From NCBI RefSeq assembly GCF_000092425.1, contig NC_014221.1, positions 1,617,001 through 1,681,000 of the forward strand: a DNA stretch of 64,000 nt. Reading direction: 5' to 3'. The notes under the pieces were generated by a model. That model saw only the letters and a list, made by a program, of their open reading frames with translations, did no database searches and had not been told where the DNA came from. Shown in pieces: positions 41,163 through 50,525 of this stretch. The first letter of the stretch is position 1; the number at the start of each line of letters is the position of its first letter. The stretch comes from Truepera radiovictrix DSM 17093. GTDB taxonomy: Bacteria > Deinococcota > Deinococci > Deinococcales > Trueperaceae. A program made the translations under genes and the position numbers.

Positions 41163-41195
41163 GTGAAAGTATTCACAATACTCTTGCTCGTGAAA
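41163..41195 (-). repeat. Dispersed 33-base element, copy C
   Basis: GTGA-AAGTAT-TCAC (41163-41176), ATTCACAA arm (41171-41178), 9-base spacer, TCGTGAAA (41188-41195). It lies almost midway between the divergent smc and lipoprotein starts (about 84 bases from each). Confidence 0.7.
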
Positions 41196-41241
41196 TCTTT
41201 GTTTGATCTCACCCTCTAAAGCGCTTCTCAAAGGAACCTGG

Positions 41242-41247
41242 TACGCT
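41242..41247 (+). promoter_or_regulatory. Leaderless -10 box of the cohesin-like lipoprotein gene
   Basis: TACGCT ends 6 bases before the ATG at 41254. Confidence 0.5.
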
Positions 41248-41253
41248 GGCGCC

Positions 41254-42096
41254 ATGCTTCGGCCCTCTCGATCCAGGCTGCGCCTCGGCGGCGCCCTGCT
41301 CCTGCTCCTCGCGGGGTGCGGCGGCGAACTCGACTCCCCGGGGGAGGCGCTGCGCCTCTTTTCGTCCTCGTTAGACCCCGCCTTCGTCGGCGAGGCGTAC
41401 AGCTTCGACCTCGTCGTCACGGGCGGGCTCGCCCCCTACCGCTTCGAACTCCAAGGGGGCAGCCTCCCCCCCGGCGTGACGCTGCAAAACGGCACGCTGA
41501 GCGGGGTGCCGACGCGCGAGGGGCGCTTCGACTTCTCCGTTTCGGTGAGCGACGCGCGGCTCTCGCGCACGGTGCAGGACTTTTCGCTCGAGGTCACCAC
41601 GCCCCCCCCCGCCGAGCTGGTGCTAAACGTCCCGCCGACCGAGGTGCGCGACGTCGTCACGGTGCCCATTAGCGTCCGCGGGGGGCGCAACCTCCAGGCG
41701 CTGCGCACGCAGCTTCGCTGGAACGACGCGCGCTTCGAGCTCGTACCGGGGAGCGTGCGCGCCGCGCGCGGCAACCTCGCGCTCTTGCAGCGCGCGCAGG
41801 CGGGGGAGCTGAGCGTGGACGTGGCCTTTTTGGGGCCCGCTCTCACCGGCGACGCGCAGCTCTTTACCTTCGACCTCCGGCCCGTTCAGCCGAGCACCCT
41901 GCGGCTCACGGCCCGCACCGAGTACCGCACCCGGGACGGCGAACACGGGTTTTCGGCAGCCGAGGCCGGTACCGAACCGGTGGAGGAGGCAGAGGTGGAG
42001 GAGGCGGAACAAGGGGCGCCCGAACCGGAGCCCGACCCCACGGAGGAAGACGACACCACCGGCGGCAGCGACCCCGAGGATGGGGGGGGCTTATGA
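41254..42096 (+). CDS. Lipoprotein with Ig-like and cohesin-like domains
   Basis: A 280-residue exported lipoprotein. The lipobox is LLLLLAGC with the lipidated Cys at residue 22. Residues 34-115 form a putative He_PIG/Ig-like domain (AYSFDLVVTGGLAPYRFELQ, SLPPGVTLQNGTLSGVPT). Residues 117-235 look like a cohesin domain: EVRDVVTVPISVRGGRNLQA, QLRWNDARFELVPGSV and LFTFDLRP follow the pattern of a beta-sandwich that binds dockerins. The C-terminal 45 residues are acidic and disordered. The gene is the first of three overlapping genes, the third of which encodes a dockerin-like module. Cohesin assignment is by pattern only. Confidence 0.72.
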   Translation: MLRPSRSRLRLGGALLLLLAGCGGELDSPGEALRLFSSSLDPAFVGEAYSFDLVVTGGLAPYRFELQGGSLPPGVTLQNGTLSGVPTREGRFDFSVSVSDARLSRTVQDFSLEVTTPPPAELVLNVPPTEVRDVVTVPISVRGGRNLQALRTQLRWNDARFELVPGSVRAARGNLALLQRAQAGELSVDVAFLGPALTGDAQLFTFDLRPVQPSTLRLTARTEYRTRDGEHGFSAAEAGTEPVEEAEVEEAEQGAPEPEPDPTEEDDTTGGSDPEDGGGL

Positions 42097-42671
42097 CGCG
42101 CGCCCATTGGGGAGCGTTCACACCGCACGGGAGCTTCGGCTGGCTGAGCGTCCTTTTGCTGCTCGGCTTGGCCCTCAGCGCCTCTGCAACCGCGACGACC
42201 TTTCGCGAGCGGTCGCTCGACGAGCTTTTTCGCGCCGCGGAGATCGGCTTTTACGGGACGGTCCGCGAGCTCAGCACCGAAAACCGCGGCGGCGACCCCT
42301 ACACGCTTGTCACTTTCGAGGTCGCGCGCGCCTTTCGGGGGGTGCCCGAAGGGGCGGCCGGGGAGGCGCCGACCGTGCAGCTGGCCTTTTTAGGGGGCAC
42401 GCTGCCGAACGGGCAGACGCTCTCGGTCGCGGGGATGCCCGAGTTTGCGCTCGGCGACGAGGTGCTCGTGCTCGCCTACGACGCCCCCTACTACTCCCCC
42501 ATCGTGGGGTTTTCGCAGGGGCTGTGGCGGCGCACGCCCTCGGGGCTCGTCGACCCCTTTAACCGCACGCTCGCGCTTAGCGCCGCGGGCACGCTCGTCC
42601 GGGGCGGTGACGACACCGACGTGCAGGCGGTTCTGGCGGCCGTGCAGCGGCGCCTCTCGGGGGCGCCGTGA
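42093..42671 (+). CDS. Secreted protein of unknown function in the cohesin operon
   Basis: A 192-residue exported protein. A hydrophobic signal helix (WLSVLLLLGLALSASATA) is followed by a mature domain starting TTFRERSLDELFRAAEIGFYGTV shown by its core SLDELFRAAEIGFYGTV. Alternating strands such as PYTLVTFEVARAFRG and ALGDEVLVLAYDAPYYSP suggest a small beta domain of a kind seen in proteins of unknown role that carry secreted metalloprotease-like modules. It overlaps both neighbours by 4 bases, so expression is tightly coupled. I cannot name a family with confidence. Confidence 0.65.
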   Translation: MTRAHWGAFTPHGSFGWLSVLLLLGLALSASATATTFRERSLDELFRAAEIGFYGTVRELSTENRGGDPYTLVTFEVARAFRGVPEGAAGEAPTVQLAFLGGTLPNGQTLSVAGMPEFALGDEVLVLAYDAPYYSPIVGFSQGLWRRTPSGLVDPFNRTLALSAAGTLVRGGDDTDVQAVLAAVQRRLSGAP

Positions 42672-43489
42672 GGCGGCTTTGGGGCGCGCTCGCCGCCTCC
42701 ACCCTGATCGTCGGGGGCGCAGCGTTCGCGGTCGACTACCGCCTCAACGCCGAAGGGGGCCCGGGGGACCTCGGTGAACGGGTCGCGCGCGCTTTCGAGC
42801 GGTGGGCGGCGGTCGAGGGGGGCGAGGTACGCTTTAACGAGGACCCGGCCGCGCCCGCCGTCATCCGCTACGGCGACGGGACCCGCTTCGGCCCCGACAC
42901 CCTGTCACTCACCGTGCAGCGCACGCCGGAGACCGAGACGCGGGTGCTCTTAAACCCGACCGCACCCGACGAGCGCGCCCTGCTCCACGAGGTCGGGCTG
43001 CTCTTGGGGCTCGCGCCAGCCCCGCTCACCCAGAGCGTGATGAACCCCCTGCTGGGGCCCGGTGCGGGCGCCGAGCTCACCCCCGCCGACGAAGCTGCGC
43101 TGCGCGCGCGCGTCGCGTTTGCCCCCGAGGACATCAACCAAGATGGGGTGGTGGACTTTTACGACCTCGCCGCCCTCGCCGCCGCCTACGGCTCGAGGGG
43201 GGTGAACTTGCCCGAAGACATCACGGGCGACGGCGTGGTCGACGGCGCCGACCTCGAGCGCCTGCGGGCGGCTTATGTGTTCGGCGCCCCCGCCGAGGTG
43301 CCGCCGGAAGCGGCGGTTGAAGGCGACCCGGAGGCGATGACCGGTGGCGCGATGACGGGTGGCGCGATGACGGGCGGGGCGTTGACGGGTGAAGAGGGGC
43401 GTGCGGACGTTGCCGGTGGCGGCGAGGCAGACGCCGACGCGCCCGACGACCTCGACGGTGCGGACGACGCGGCGGAGGGCGGCCTCTAG
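42668..43489 (+). CDS. Exported degenerate matrixin with dockerin-like repeats
   Basis: A 273-residue exported protein. A signal peptide ends near GGAAFA. Residues 30-150 follow the matrixin layout (RAFERWAAVEGG, RVLLNP, then the zinc region). The zinc motif reads LLHEVGLLLGLAPAP with SVMNP behind it. HE is kept at 107-108 but both other zinc ligands are replaced, so catalysis is unlikely. Residues 154-205 hold two dockerin/EF-hand type loops, EDINQDGVVDFYDLAAL and EDITGDGVVDGADLERL. A tail with four TGG(A/A)M repeats and acidic stretches ends the chain. It overlaps the preceding gene by 4 bases. Confidence 0.75.
   Translation: MRRLWGALAASTLIVGGAAFAVDYRLNAEGGPGDLGERVARAFERWAAVEGGEVRFNEDPAAPAVIRYGDGTRFGPDTLSLTVQRTPETETRVLLNPTAPDERALLHEVGLLLGLAPAPLTQSVMNPLLGPGAGAELTPADEAALRARVAFAPEDINQDGVVDFYDLAALAAAYGSRGVNLPEDITGDGVVDGADLERLRAAYVFGAPAEVPPEAAVEGDPEAMTGGAMTGGAMTGGALTGEEGRADVAGGGEADADAPDDLDGADDAAEGGL
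43334..43393 (+). repeat. Four tandem 15-base coding repeats
   Basis: Units start at 43334, 43349, 43364 and 43379, each close to GCGATGACGGGTGGC and encoding AMTGG-type pentapeptides in the tail of the dockerin-like protein. Such repeats change copy number easily by slippage. Confidence 0.8.
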
Positions 43490-43657
43490 GCGCAGCGAAG
43501 CGCGTCTCGCGCACCGGCGCCAAACCCGACTCCGGGAGCTAACGCCGGCAGCGGCGGGAGTGCTATGCTCAGCTCCCAAGGCGCTAGCGCGGGTGCGCGG
43601 CACCCGCGCGCTGCACCGCCCGCCGAGCGCCAGTGCCGCGCTCTCAAGGAGACCGCT

Positions 43658-44017
43658 ATGAACCGCCGTTACCGCTCGATGCTCGTGCTCCTTATCCCCC
43701 TCCTCCTCCTCGCAGGCTGCCGCAACGAGACCCAAAACCGCATCCGGCGTGAGATCCAAGACTTCACCGGTCAGCGCATGTTTATCACCGTCTACGCCTT
43801 TGATGGCACGCCGGTGTACGAGGGGCGCACCAACGGCCAGGTGACGCGCTCGGTCTCGAGCGTCGTTAACGGCGCCCCCACCGAGCTCGCCTCGTACGTC
43901 TACTGGTTCGACGAGACGGGGCGATACTTTCAGACCAACATGCCCTATTTGCTCTCCTCAGCGCCCCTCACCCCCGCTCAGGGCGGCGGCGCGTCGACCA
44001 CGCCGACGGCCCCTTGA
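43658..44017 (+). CDS. Small lipoprotein of unknown function
   Basis: A 119-residue exported lipoprotein. The signal and lipobox are LLIPLLLLAGC with Cys at residue 21. The mature part has TGQRMFITVYAFDGTPVYEG and YVYWFDETGRYFQTN, a short beta-rich domain. The C-terminus is a low-complexity Gly/Ala/Thr/Pro tail. AAGGAG precedes the ATG, and TATGCT (43564-43569) is a plausible -10 box. The gene follows the cohesin operon after a 168-base gap that otherwise holds nothing I recognise. Confidence 0.68.
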   Translation: MNRRYRSMLVLLIPLLLLAGCRNETQNRIRREIQDFTGQRMFITVYAFDGTPVYEGRTNGQVTRSVSSVVNGAPTELASYVYWFDETGRYFQTNMPYLLSSAPLTPAQGGGASTTPTAP

Positions 44018-44130
44018 GGCGGCGGCGCGTCGCCTTTCACTGCGGGGTCAGGGGCTGCTTGTGAAACTTTTCTTCTTTGTGTGAAGCTTTCGTGGAGGCC
44101 TCCCCGCGCCGCTGCGCCCCGAAAGCTTGC

Positions 44131-44136
44131 TACACT
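44131..44136 (+). promoter_or_regulatory. Leaderless -10 box
   Basis: TACACT ends 6 bases before ATG 44143. A weak repeat-like GTGAAACTTTTCTT lies upstream at 44061. Confidence 0.5.
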
Positions 44137-44142
44137 AGCGCC

Positions 44143-44589
44143 ATGAGCCGCTACCGCGTCACCTTCGTGGCCCTTTTGGCCCTCGTTTTAGGTGGATGTA
44201 CGGTCTACGTCCGCCCCGACACCACCCCCCCCGTACGCCCCGTGCCGGTCAGCGTCGAGGCGATCCGCACCTTTGAACCGACGCGCGGCGCGGGGGCGGT
44301 CTACGACCTCGGCAGCACGATCTCCTTTCGCCTGCTCACCACCCAAGACGGCTACGTCACGCTGACCTCGTTCGGCGCGGGCGGGGTGGTGCGCGTGTTC
44401 GAGCGCAACGTCTTCGTGCGCGCCAACACCCCGGTCGAACTGCCCGGGGACGTGCGCAGGGTCGCCTACGAGGTCTCGCCGCCGCGCGGCGAACGCACGG
44501 TGCGGGCCTCGTTTAGCCCCGAACCCTTCCCCGATGAGCTCCCCGAAGGGGCGCTCGACGAAGCCGAAACGACCTTTTTCGTCCGTTGA
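44143..44589 (+). CDS. Lipoprotein with a DUF4384-like domain
   Basis: A 148-residue lipoprotein with lipobox LALVLGGC (Cys near residue 19). The mature sequence YDLGSTISFRLLTTQDGYVT followed by SFGAGGVVRVFERN is typical of DUF4384 domains, small beta-sandwiches seen in secreted or lipoproteins of Deinococcota and others. The function is unknown. The ATG follows a leaderless promoter. The stop overlaps the TTG start of the CAP-domain gene (TTGA), so the two are translationally coupled. Confidence 0.72.
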   Translation: MSRYRVTFVALLALVLGGCTVYVRPDTTPPVRPVPVSVEAIRTFEPTRGAGAVYDLGSTISFRLLTTQDGYVTLTSFGAGGVVRVFERNVFVRANTPVELPGDVRRVAYEVSPPRGERTVRASFSPEPFPDELPEGALDEAETTFFVR

Positions 44590-45716
44590 AGCTCCCCGGG
44601 GCGCGCTTCGCGCTCACCGTGATCCTGTGGGGGACGCTCGTGGGCGCCGCCGTTCGTGCGGCCCCCGCCCCCTACCCCCCGCTCCCCGCAGACCCCACCC
44701 TCGAGGCCGAGCTGCTAAACCTCACCAACGCGGCGCGCGCGCGCGAGGGGCTCGGCGCGCTCGTCCCCGACGAGGCGCTCGCGCTCGCCGCGCGCCACCA
44801 CGCGCTCGAGATGCGCACGCTGGGGTTTTTCGCGCACACCTCGCCGACGCCGGAGAACGCCACCCTAAGCCGGCGGGTCGCTCGCTCCGGGAGCTTTGCC
44901 CGCGTGCTCGGCGAAAACCTCGCCTGGATCCGGGGTGGGGCGGTCGCCGCGGAGAGCGTCGCGGGGTGGCTGAGCTCCCCCGGCCACCGCGCGAACCTGC
45001 TCAGCCCCGACTTTACCCACGTCGGGTTCGGGAGCGCCGCCGCCGAAGACGGCCGCACCTTCGTCGCGCAGGTGTTCGCCTACCTGCCCGCGCCCCTCGA
45101 GGCCGCAGAGGTCGTCGCCACCCCGGAGCAGGTCACCCTCACGGCGGTGCGGTTCGAGCTCACCCGGCCCGCCGAGGTCGCCCTCTTTTACGAGGGTGAC
45201 CTCGGCGGCGCGCACACCCCGGTGACGGCCCTGGAGGCGGGGGAGCACACCCTCACCACCGAGGCGTTGGGCGCTGGGGAGGCGGTGCACCTCCAGCTCG
45301 GCGTACGTGCGCCGGGCGCGAACGGGAGCTTTTCCGCGCAGGACGAGGGCTGGCTCGAGGCGGGCAGGTGGCGGGGGGGCGGGGGCGCGCCGCGCGACGG
45401 CGCGCGCCTCCTGCAGGTCACGCAGCGGCGCCAGGAGCGGCGCACCGAGGAGGTGCAGCTGCGCTTCGCGGGGCGCTTGCCGAGAGGGCTCGGTGGGTGG
45501 TGGGGGGAGCGGTTTTTCGCGCCCACCCTCGAGGAGACGGCCGTGGGGACGGTGCTGCGCGCGACCGTCCCCACCGCGGACGGCGCCGAAGGGCCGCCCG
45601 TTCTGCTTTTAGGGGAGCCGGACGGGGCGGGGACGTACCGGGTCGTGTACGGTTTTCAGCTCCTCCGGGAGGGTGACGCGCCGCGCCTCGTCCCCGCTCC
45701 CCCCGACGCGCCGTAG
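44586..45716 (+). CDS. Secreted CAP-domain (SCP/PR1-like) protein
   Basis: A 376-residue exported protein. The N-terminal signal helix LTVILWGTLVGAAVRA follows Lys and Arg if the TTG start overlapping the upstream stop is used. The CAP domain spans about residues 30-165: LLNLTNAARAREGLGALVPD, LAARHHALEMRTLGFFAHTS, LGENLAWIRGG and SPGHRANLLSPDFTHVGFG hold the conserved His and Glu cavity residues. The remaining 200 residues are beta-rich repeats of unknown kind. Bacterial CAP proteins are often cell-envelope or spore-coat associated. The activity here is unknown. Confidence 0.85.
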   Translation: MKLPGARFALTVILWGTLVGAAVRAAPAPYPPLPADPTLEAELLNLTNAARAREGLGALVPDEALALAARHHALEMRTLGFFAHTSPTPENATLSRRVARSGSFARVLGENLAWIRGGAVAAESVAGWLSSPGHRANLLSPDFTHVGFGSAAAEDGRTFVAQVFAYLPAPLEAAEVVATPEQVTLTAVRFELTRPAEVALFYEGDLGGAHTPVTALEAGEHTLTTEALGAGEAVHLQLGVRAPGANGSFSAQDEGWLEAGRWRGGGGAPRDGARLLQVTQRRQERRTEEVQLRFAGRLPRGLGGWWGERFFAPTLEETAVGTVLRATVPTADGAEGPPVLLLGEPDGAGTYRVVYGFQLLREGDAPRLVPAPPDAP

Positions 45717-45719
45717 GCG

Positions 45720-47143
45720 CTACGCCACCGCGTCAAAGGGGGCTACGGGCCGGAGGGTCTCCTCGTCCTCGGGGTGCCCCGCGTGGTAGCGCCCGTCGAA
45801 GCACGCCAGACAGGTTGAGGCGAGGCCGATGGCGCGCGCGAGCCCCCCTTCGGAGATAAAGCGCAGCGAGTCCGCCCCGATGCGCTCGCGGATCTCCTCT
45901 AGGGTCATGGTGGCGGCCGCGAGCTCTTTGCGCGCCGCCGTGTCGATGCCGTAGTAGCAGGGGTACTTGATGGGGGGCGAGGAGACGCGGAAGTGCACCT
46001 CGGTGGCGCCGGCGCTCCGCAGAAGCTGCACGATGCGCCCGCTCGTGGTGCCGCGGACGATGGAGTCGTCGACCAACACCACCCGCTTGCCCGCGACCGA
46101 ACTCGTGGTGGCGAGCTTGAGGCGGACCTTAAGCTCGCGCAGGCGCTGGGTGGGGTTGATAAAGGTGCGCCCCGCGTAGGGCGACTTGTAGAGCCCCAGG
46201 TCGAAGGGGATCCCCGAGGCGCGCGAAAACCCCACCGCCGCCGCCAAACCCGACTCGGGCACCCCGACCACCACGTCGGCCTCGGCGGGGGCTTCGGCGG
46301 CCAAAACCTCGCCCATCCGCACCCGCGCGGCGTGCACGTCGACGCCGTCTAGAGCGCCGTCGCCGCGCGCGAAGTAGATCCACTCGAAGGCGCAGGGGGT
46401 GGGGTTGGGCGTCAGCACCTGCCGCGAGTGGAGGCCCTGGCTGTCGGCCACCACGAGCTCCCCGGGCCGCACGTCGCGCACGAAGGTCGCGCCGACGACG
46501 TGGAGCGCCGAGGGCTCGGAGGCGAAGACGTAACCGCCACCTAGTTCGCCGATCACCAGCGGCCGCACCCCGTTGCGGTCGCGCAACCCCAGGATCCGGT
46601 CGCGGTCCATCAAGACGACCGCGAAGCCCCCCTGGAGCTCGCCCATGACCCGCGCGGTGGCGTCCTCCAACGAGAGCCGGCTGTAGCGGGCGATGAGGTT
46701 GAGCATCACCTCCGAGTCGTTGGTGGTGTTAAAGATCGCCCCCGCCTCGAGCATCTCCCGGCGGATGCGCCCCGCGTTGGTGAAGTTGCCGTTGTGGGCC
46801 AGAGCCAAGATGCCCTTGTTCGAGCGCACCGTCAGGGGCTGCGCGTTAAAGCGCAGCGACGCGCCCGTGGTGGCGTAGCGCGTGTGCCCGAGCCCCACGC
46901 GCGCCCCGGGCAGGCGGAGCTTGTCGAGGCGCGCCTCGGTAAAGACCTCCGCCACGAGCCCCATGTCCTTTTCGATAACGAGCTCCTCGCCGTTCGAGAC
47001 GCAGATGCCGCACGACTCCTGGCCGCGGTGTTGGAGCGCGAAGAGCCCCAGGTGACACAGCGAGGCGACGTCGGCGGGTTCGGGGAGCCGCACGGCGAAG
47101 ACGCCGCACTCCTCGCGGGGTTTGTCCAGAGCGTGGGGGTGGC

Positions 47144-47147
<4 letters not shown>
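45720..47147 (-). CDS. purF: Amidophosphoribosyltransferase
   Basis: First committed enzyme of purine synthesis, making phosphoribosylamine from PRPP and glutamine. The 475-residue protein keeps the short propeptide ending EE before the nucleophilic Cys of [10 protein letters not shown] (residue 14). Glutaminase blocks are [11 protein letters not shown] and [10 protein letters not shown]. The PRPP site is [15 protein letters not shown]. No clear Fe-S cysteine ligands are seen beyond the usual C-terminal pattern [19 protein letters not shown]. The GTG overlaps the purL stop by 3 bases, so it is the third gene of purQLF. Confidence 0.95.
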
Positions 47148-49392
<2,245 letters not shown>

Positions 49393-49396
<4 letters not shown>

Positions 49397-50142
49397 GCCG
49401 CCCCCGCCAGGGCGCTCAGGAGCGAGGCGAACACCCCGACGCCGTCTTCGGAGCCGAGCAGCGCCTCGACCGCCCGCTCGGGGTGCGGCATGAGCCCGAG
49501 GACGTTGCCGCGCTCGTTTGTCACCCCCGCGATCGCGTTCAGGCTGCCGTTGGGGTTGGCCTCTGCGGTGACCTCCCCTGCGGGGGTCGCGTAGCGGAAG
49601 ACGACCCGCCCCTCACCCTCGAGCCGCTCCAAGGTGGGGACGTCGGCCACGAACCGCCCCTCGCCGTGCGCCACGGGGAGCGCCAAGACCTGCCCCGCGC
49701 GGTAGGCGTTTGTAAAGGGGGTGTCGGCGCGTTCGACGCGCACGAAAGCGCGTCTGCAGACGAAGTGCAAGCCCGTGTTGCGCGCGAGCGCCCCCGGCAA
49801 GAGGCGCGCTTCGGTGAGCAGCTGAAAACCGTTGCAGATGCCCAAAACAGGGCCGCCGCGCGCCGCGAAGCGCGCGACCTCGCTCATGACGGGGCTAAGG
49901 GCCGCCATCGCGCCGCTGCGGAGGTAGTCGCCGTAGGAAAAGCCGCCCGGCAACACCACCGCGTCGCTGCCCTTAAGGTCGGTGTCGGTGTGCCAGACGC
50001 GCCGCACCCCGAACCCCAGGTGCTCCAGGGCGAAACAGGTGTCTTCGTCGCAGTTCGAACCGGGAAAGCGCACGACGGCGACCCTAAACGCCGCTGCGGG
50101 GCGGGGCTTCGGGGCGGTAGGCGCGGTTGTGGCGGCTGTCAT
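49393..50142 (-). CDS. purQ: Phosphoribosylformylglycinamidine synthase subunit PurQ
   Basis: The glutaminase subunit that supplies ammonia to PurL. The 249-residue class-I amidotransferase has [25 protein letters not shown], the nucleophilic Cys in [15 protein letters not shown], and the closing [13 protein letters not shown] with the catalytic His and Glu. I take ATG 50142. The long upstream extension of the frame crosses the palindrome-rich intergenic region and is not conserved. The first 19 residues ([19 protein letters not shown]) are an Ala/Pro extension not found in most PurQ. It heads the purQLF operon. Confidence 0.93.
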
Positions 50143-50295
50143 GGCGTGGGTCCAAGGGCCGAGGCGTTCACCCCTGTAGCTTAGCATCCCCCCCGACAGG
50201 GGGGGGCTAGCGCACCTTTCACCGGGGCCGCCGCGCCCTACACGGCGCGTGGTACACACCCCAACGTCAGCTAAGCGTAAAATGCCCAGCGACGA

Positions 50296-50321
50296 CGCCC
50301 TCGGGGGATCCCCCGAGGGCG
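50296..50321. repeat. Perfect 26-bp palindrome
   Basis: The 13-base half CGCCCTCGGGGGA (50296-50308) is followed directly by its exact reverse complement TCCCCCGAGGGCG. There is no loop and no T run. Confidence 0.75.
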
Positions 50322-50362
50322 CTACCGGGGGCGCGCAACCACGGTGGGGCCTCGGGTGGCGC

Positions 50363-50396
50363 ACCCCTTGGCGGCGGGCACGCCGAGGGGTAGAAT
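50363..50396 (+). promoter_or_regulatory. Inverted repeat overlapping the -10 box of the sphingolipid-like operon
   Basis: ACCCCTTGGCG (50363-50373) and CGCCGAGGGGT (50381-50391) match with one mismatch. TAGAAT (50391-50396), a good -10 box, begins on the last base of the right arm, so a bound protein would block it. Confidence 0.5.
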
Positions 50397-50408
50397 GCAC
50401 CCTTAAGT

Positions 50409-50439
50409 GTTCGTGAAAGCTCCCTAAAGCTTCATGAAC
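50409..50439 (+). promoter_or_regulatory. Leader inverted repeat
   Basis: GTTCGTGAAAGCT (50409-50421) and AGCTTCATGAAC (50428-50439) match with one bulge and one mismatch, in the predicted leader about 90 bases before the start codon. Confidence 0.45.
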
Positions 50440-50525
50440 GGGCTACGAAACCGTGGCATTCGCGCGACGACCCGCGGGCGCACCACGCGCTCTCCCGAGG
50501 TTTTGGTGCGTAGTTGGAGGGTCTT

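Larger units (their letters stand above)
50143..50525. other. 383-base divergent region with four palindromes
   Basis: It separates purQ from the sphingolipid-like operon. 50182-50209 is a C7/G8 hairpin (TAGC..GCTA) close to purQ. 50296-50321, 50363-50391 and 50409-50439 are described separately. No gene is seen. Confidence 0.55.

Noticed and set aside
44059-44090. Possible sixth copy of the 33-base element
   Set aside because: TTGTGAAA and a TTTTCTT are present, but the partner arm and spacer are missing.
50409-50439. Possible further copy of the 33-base element at the sphingolipid operon
   Set aside because: TCGTGAAA matches, but the other arm is AGCTTCATGAAC with a different spacing. Kept as a separate inverted repeat.
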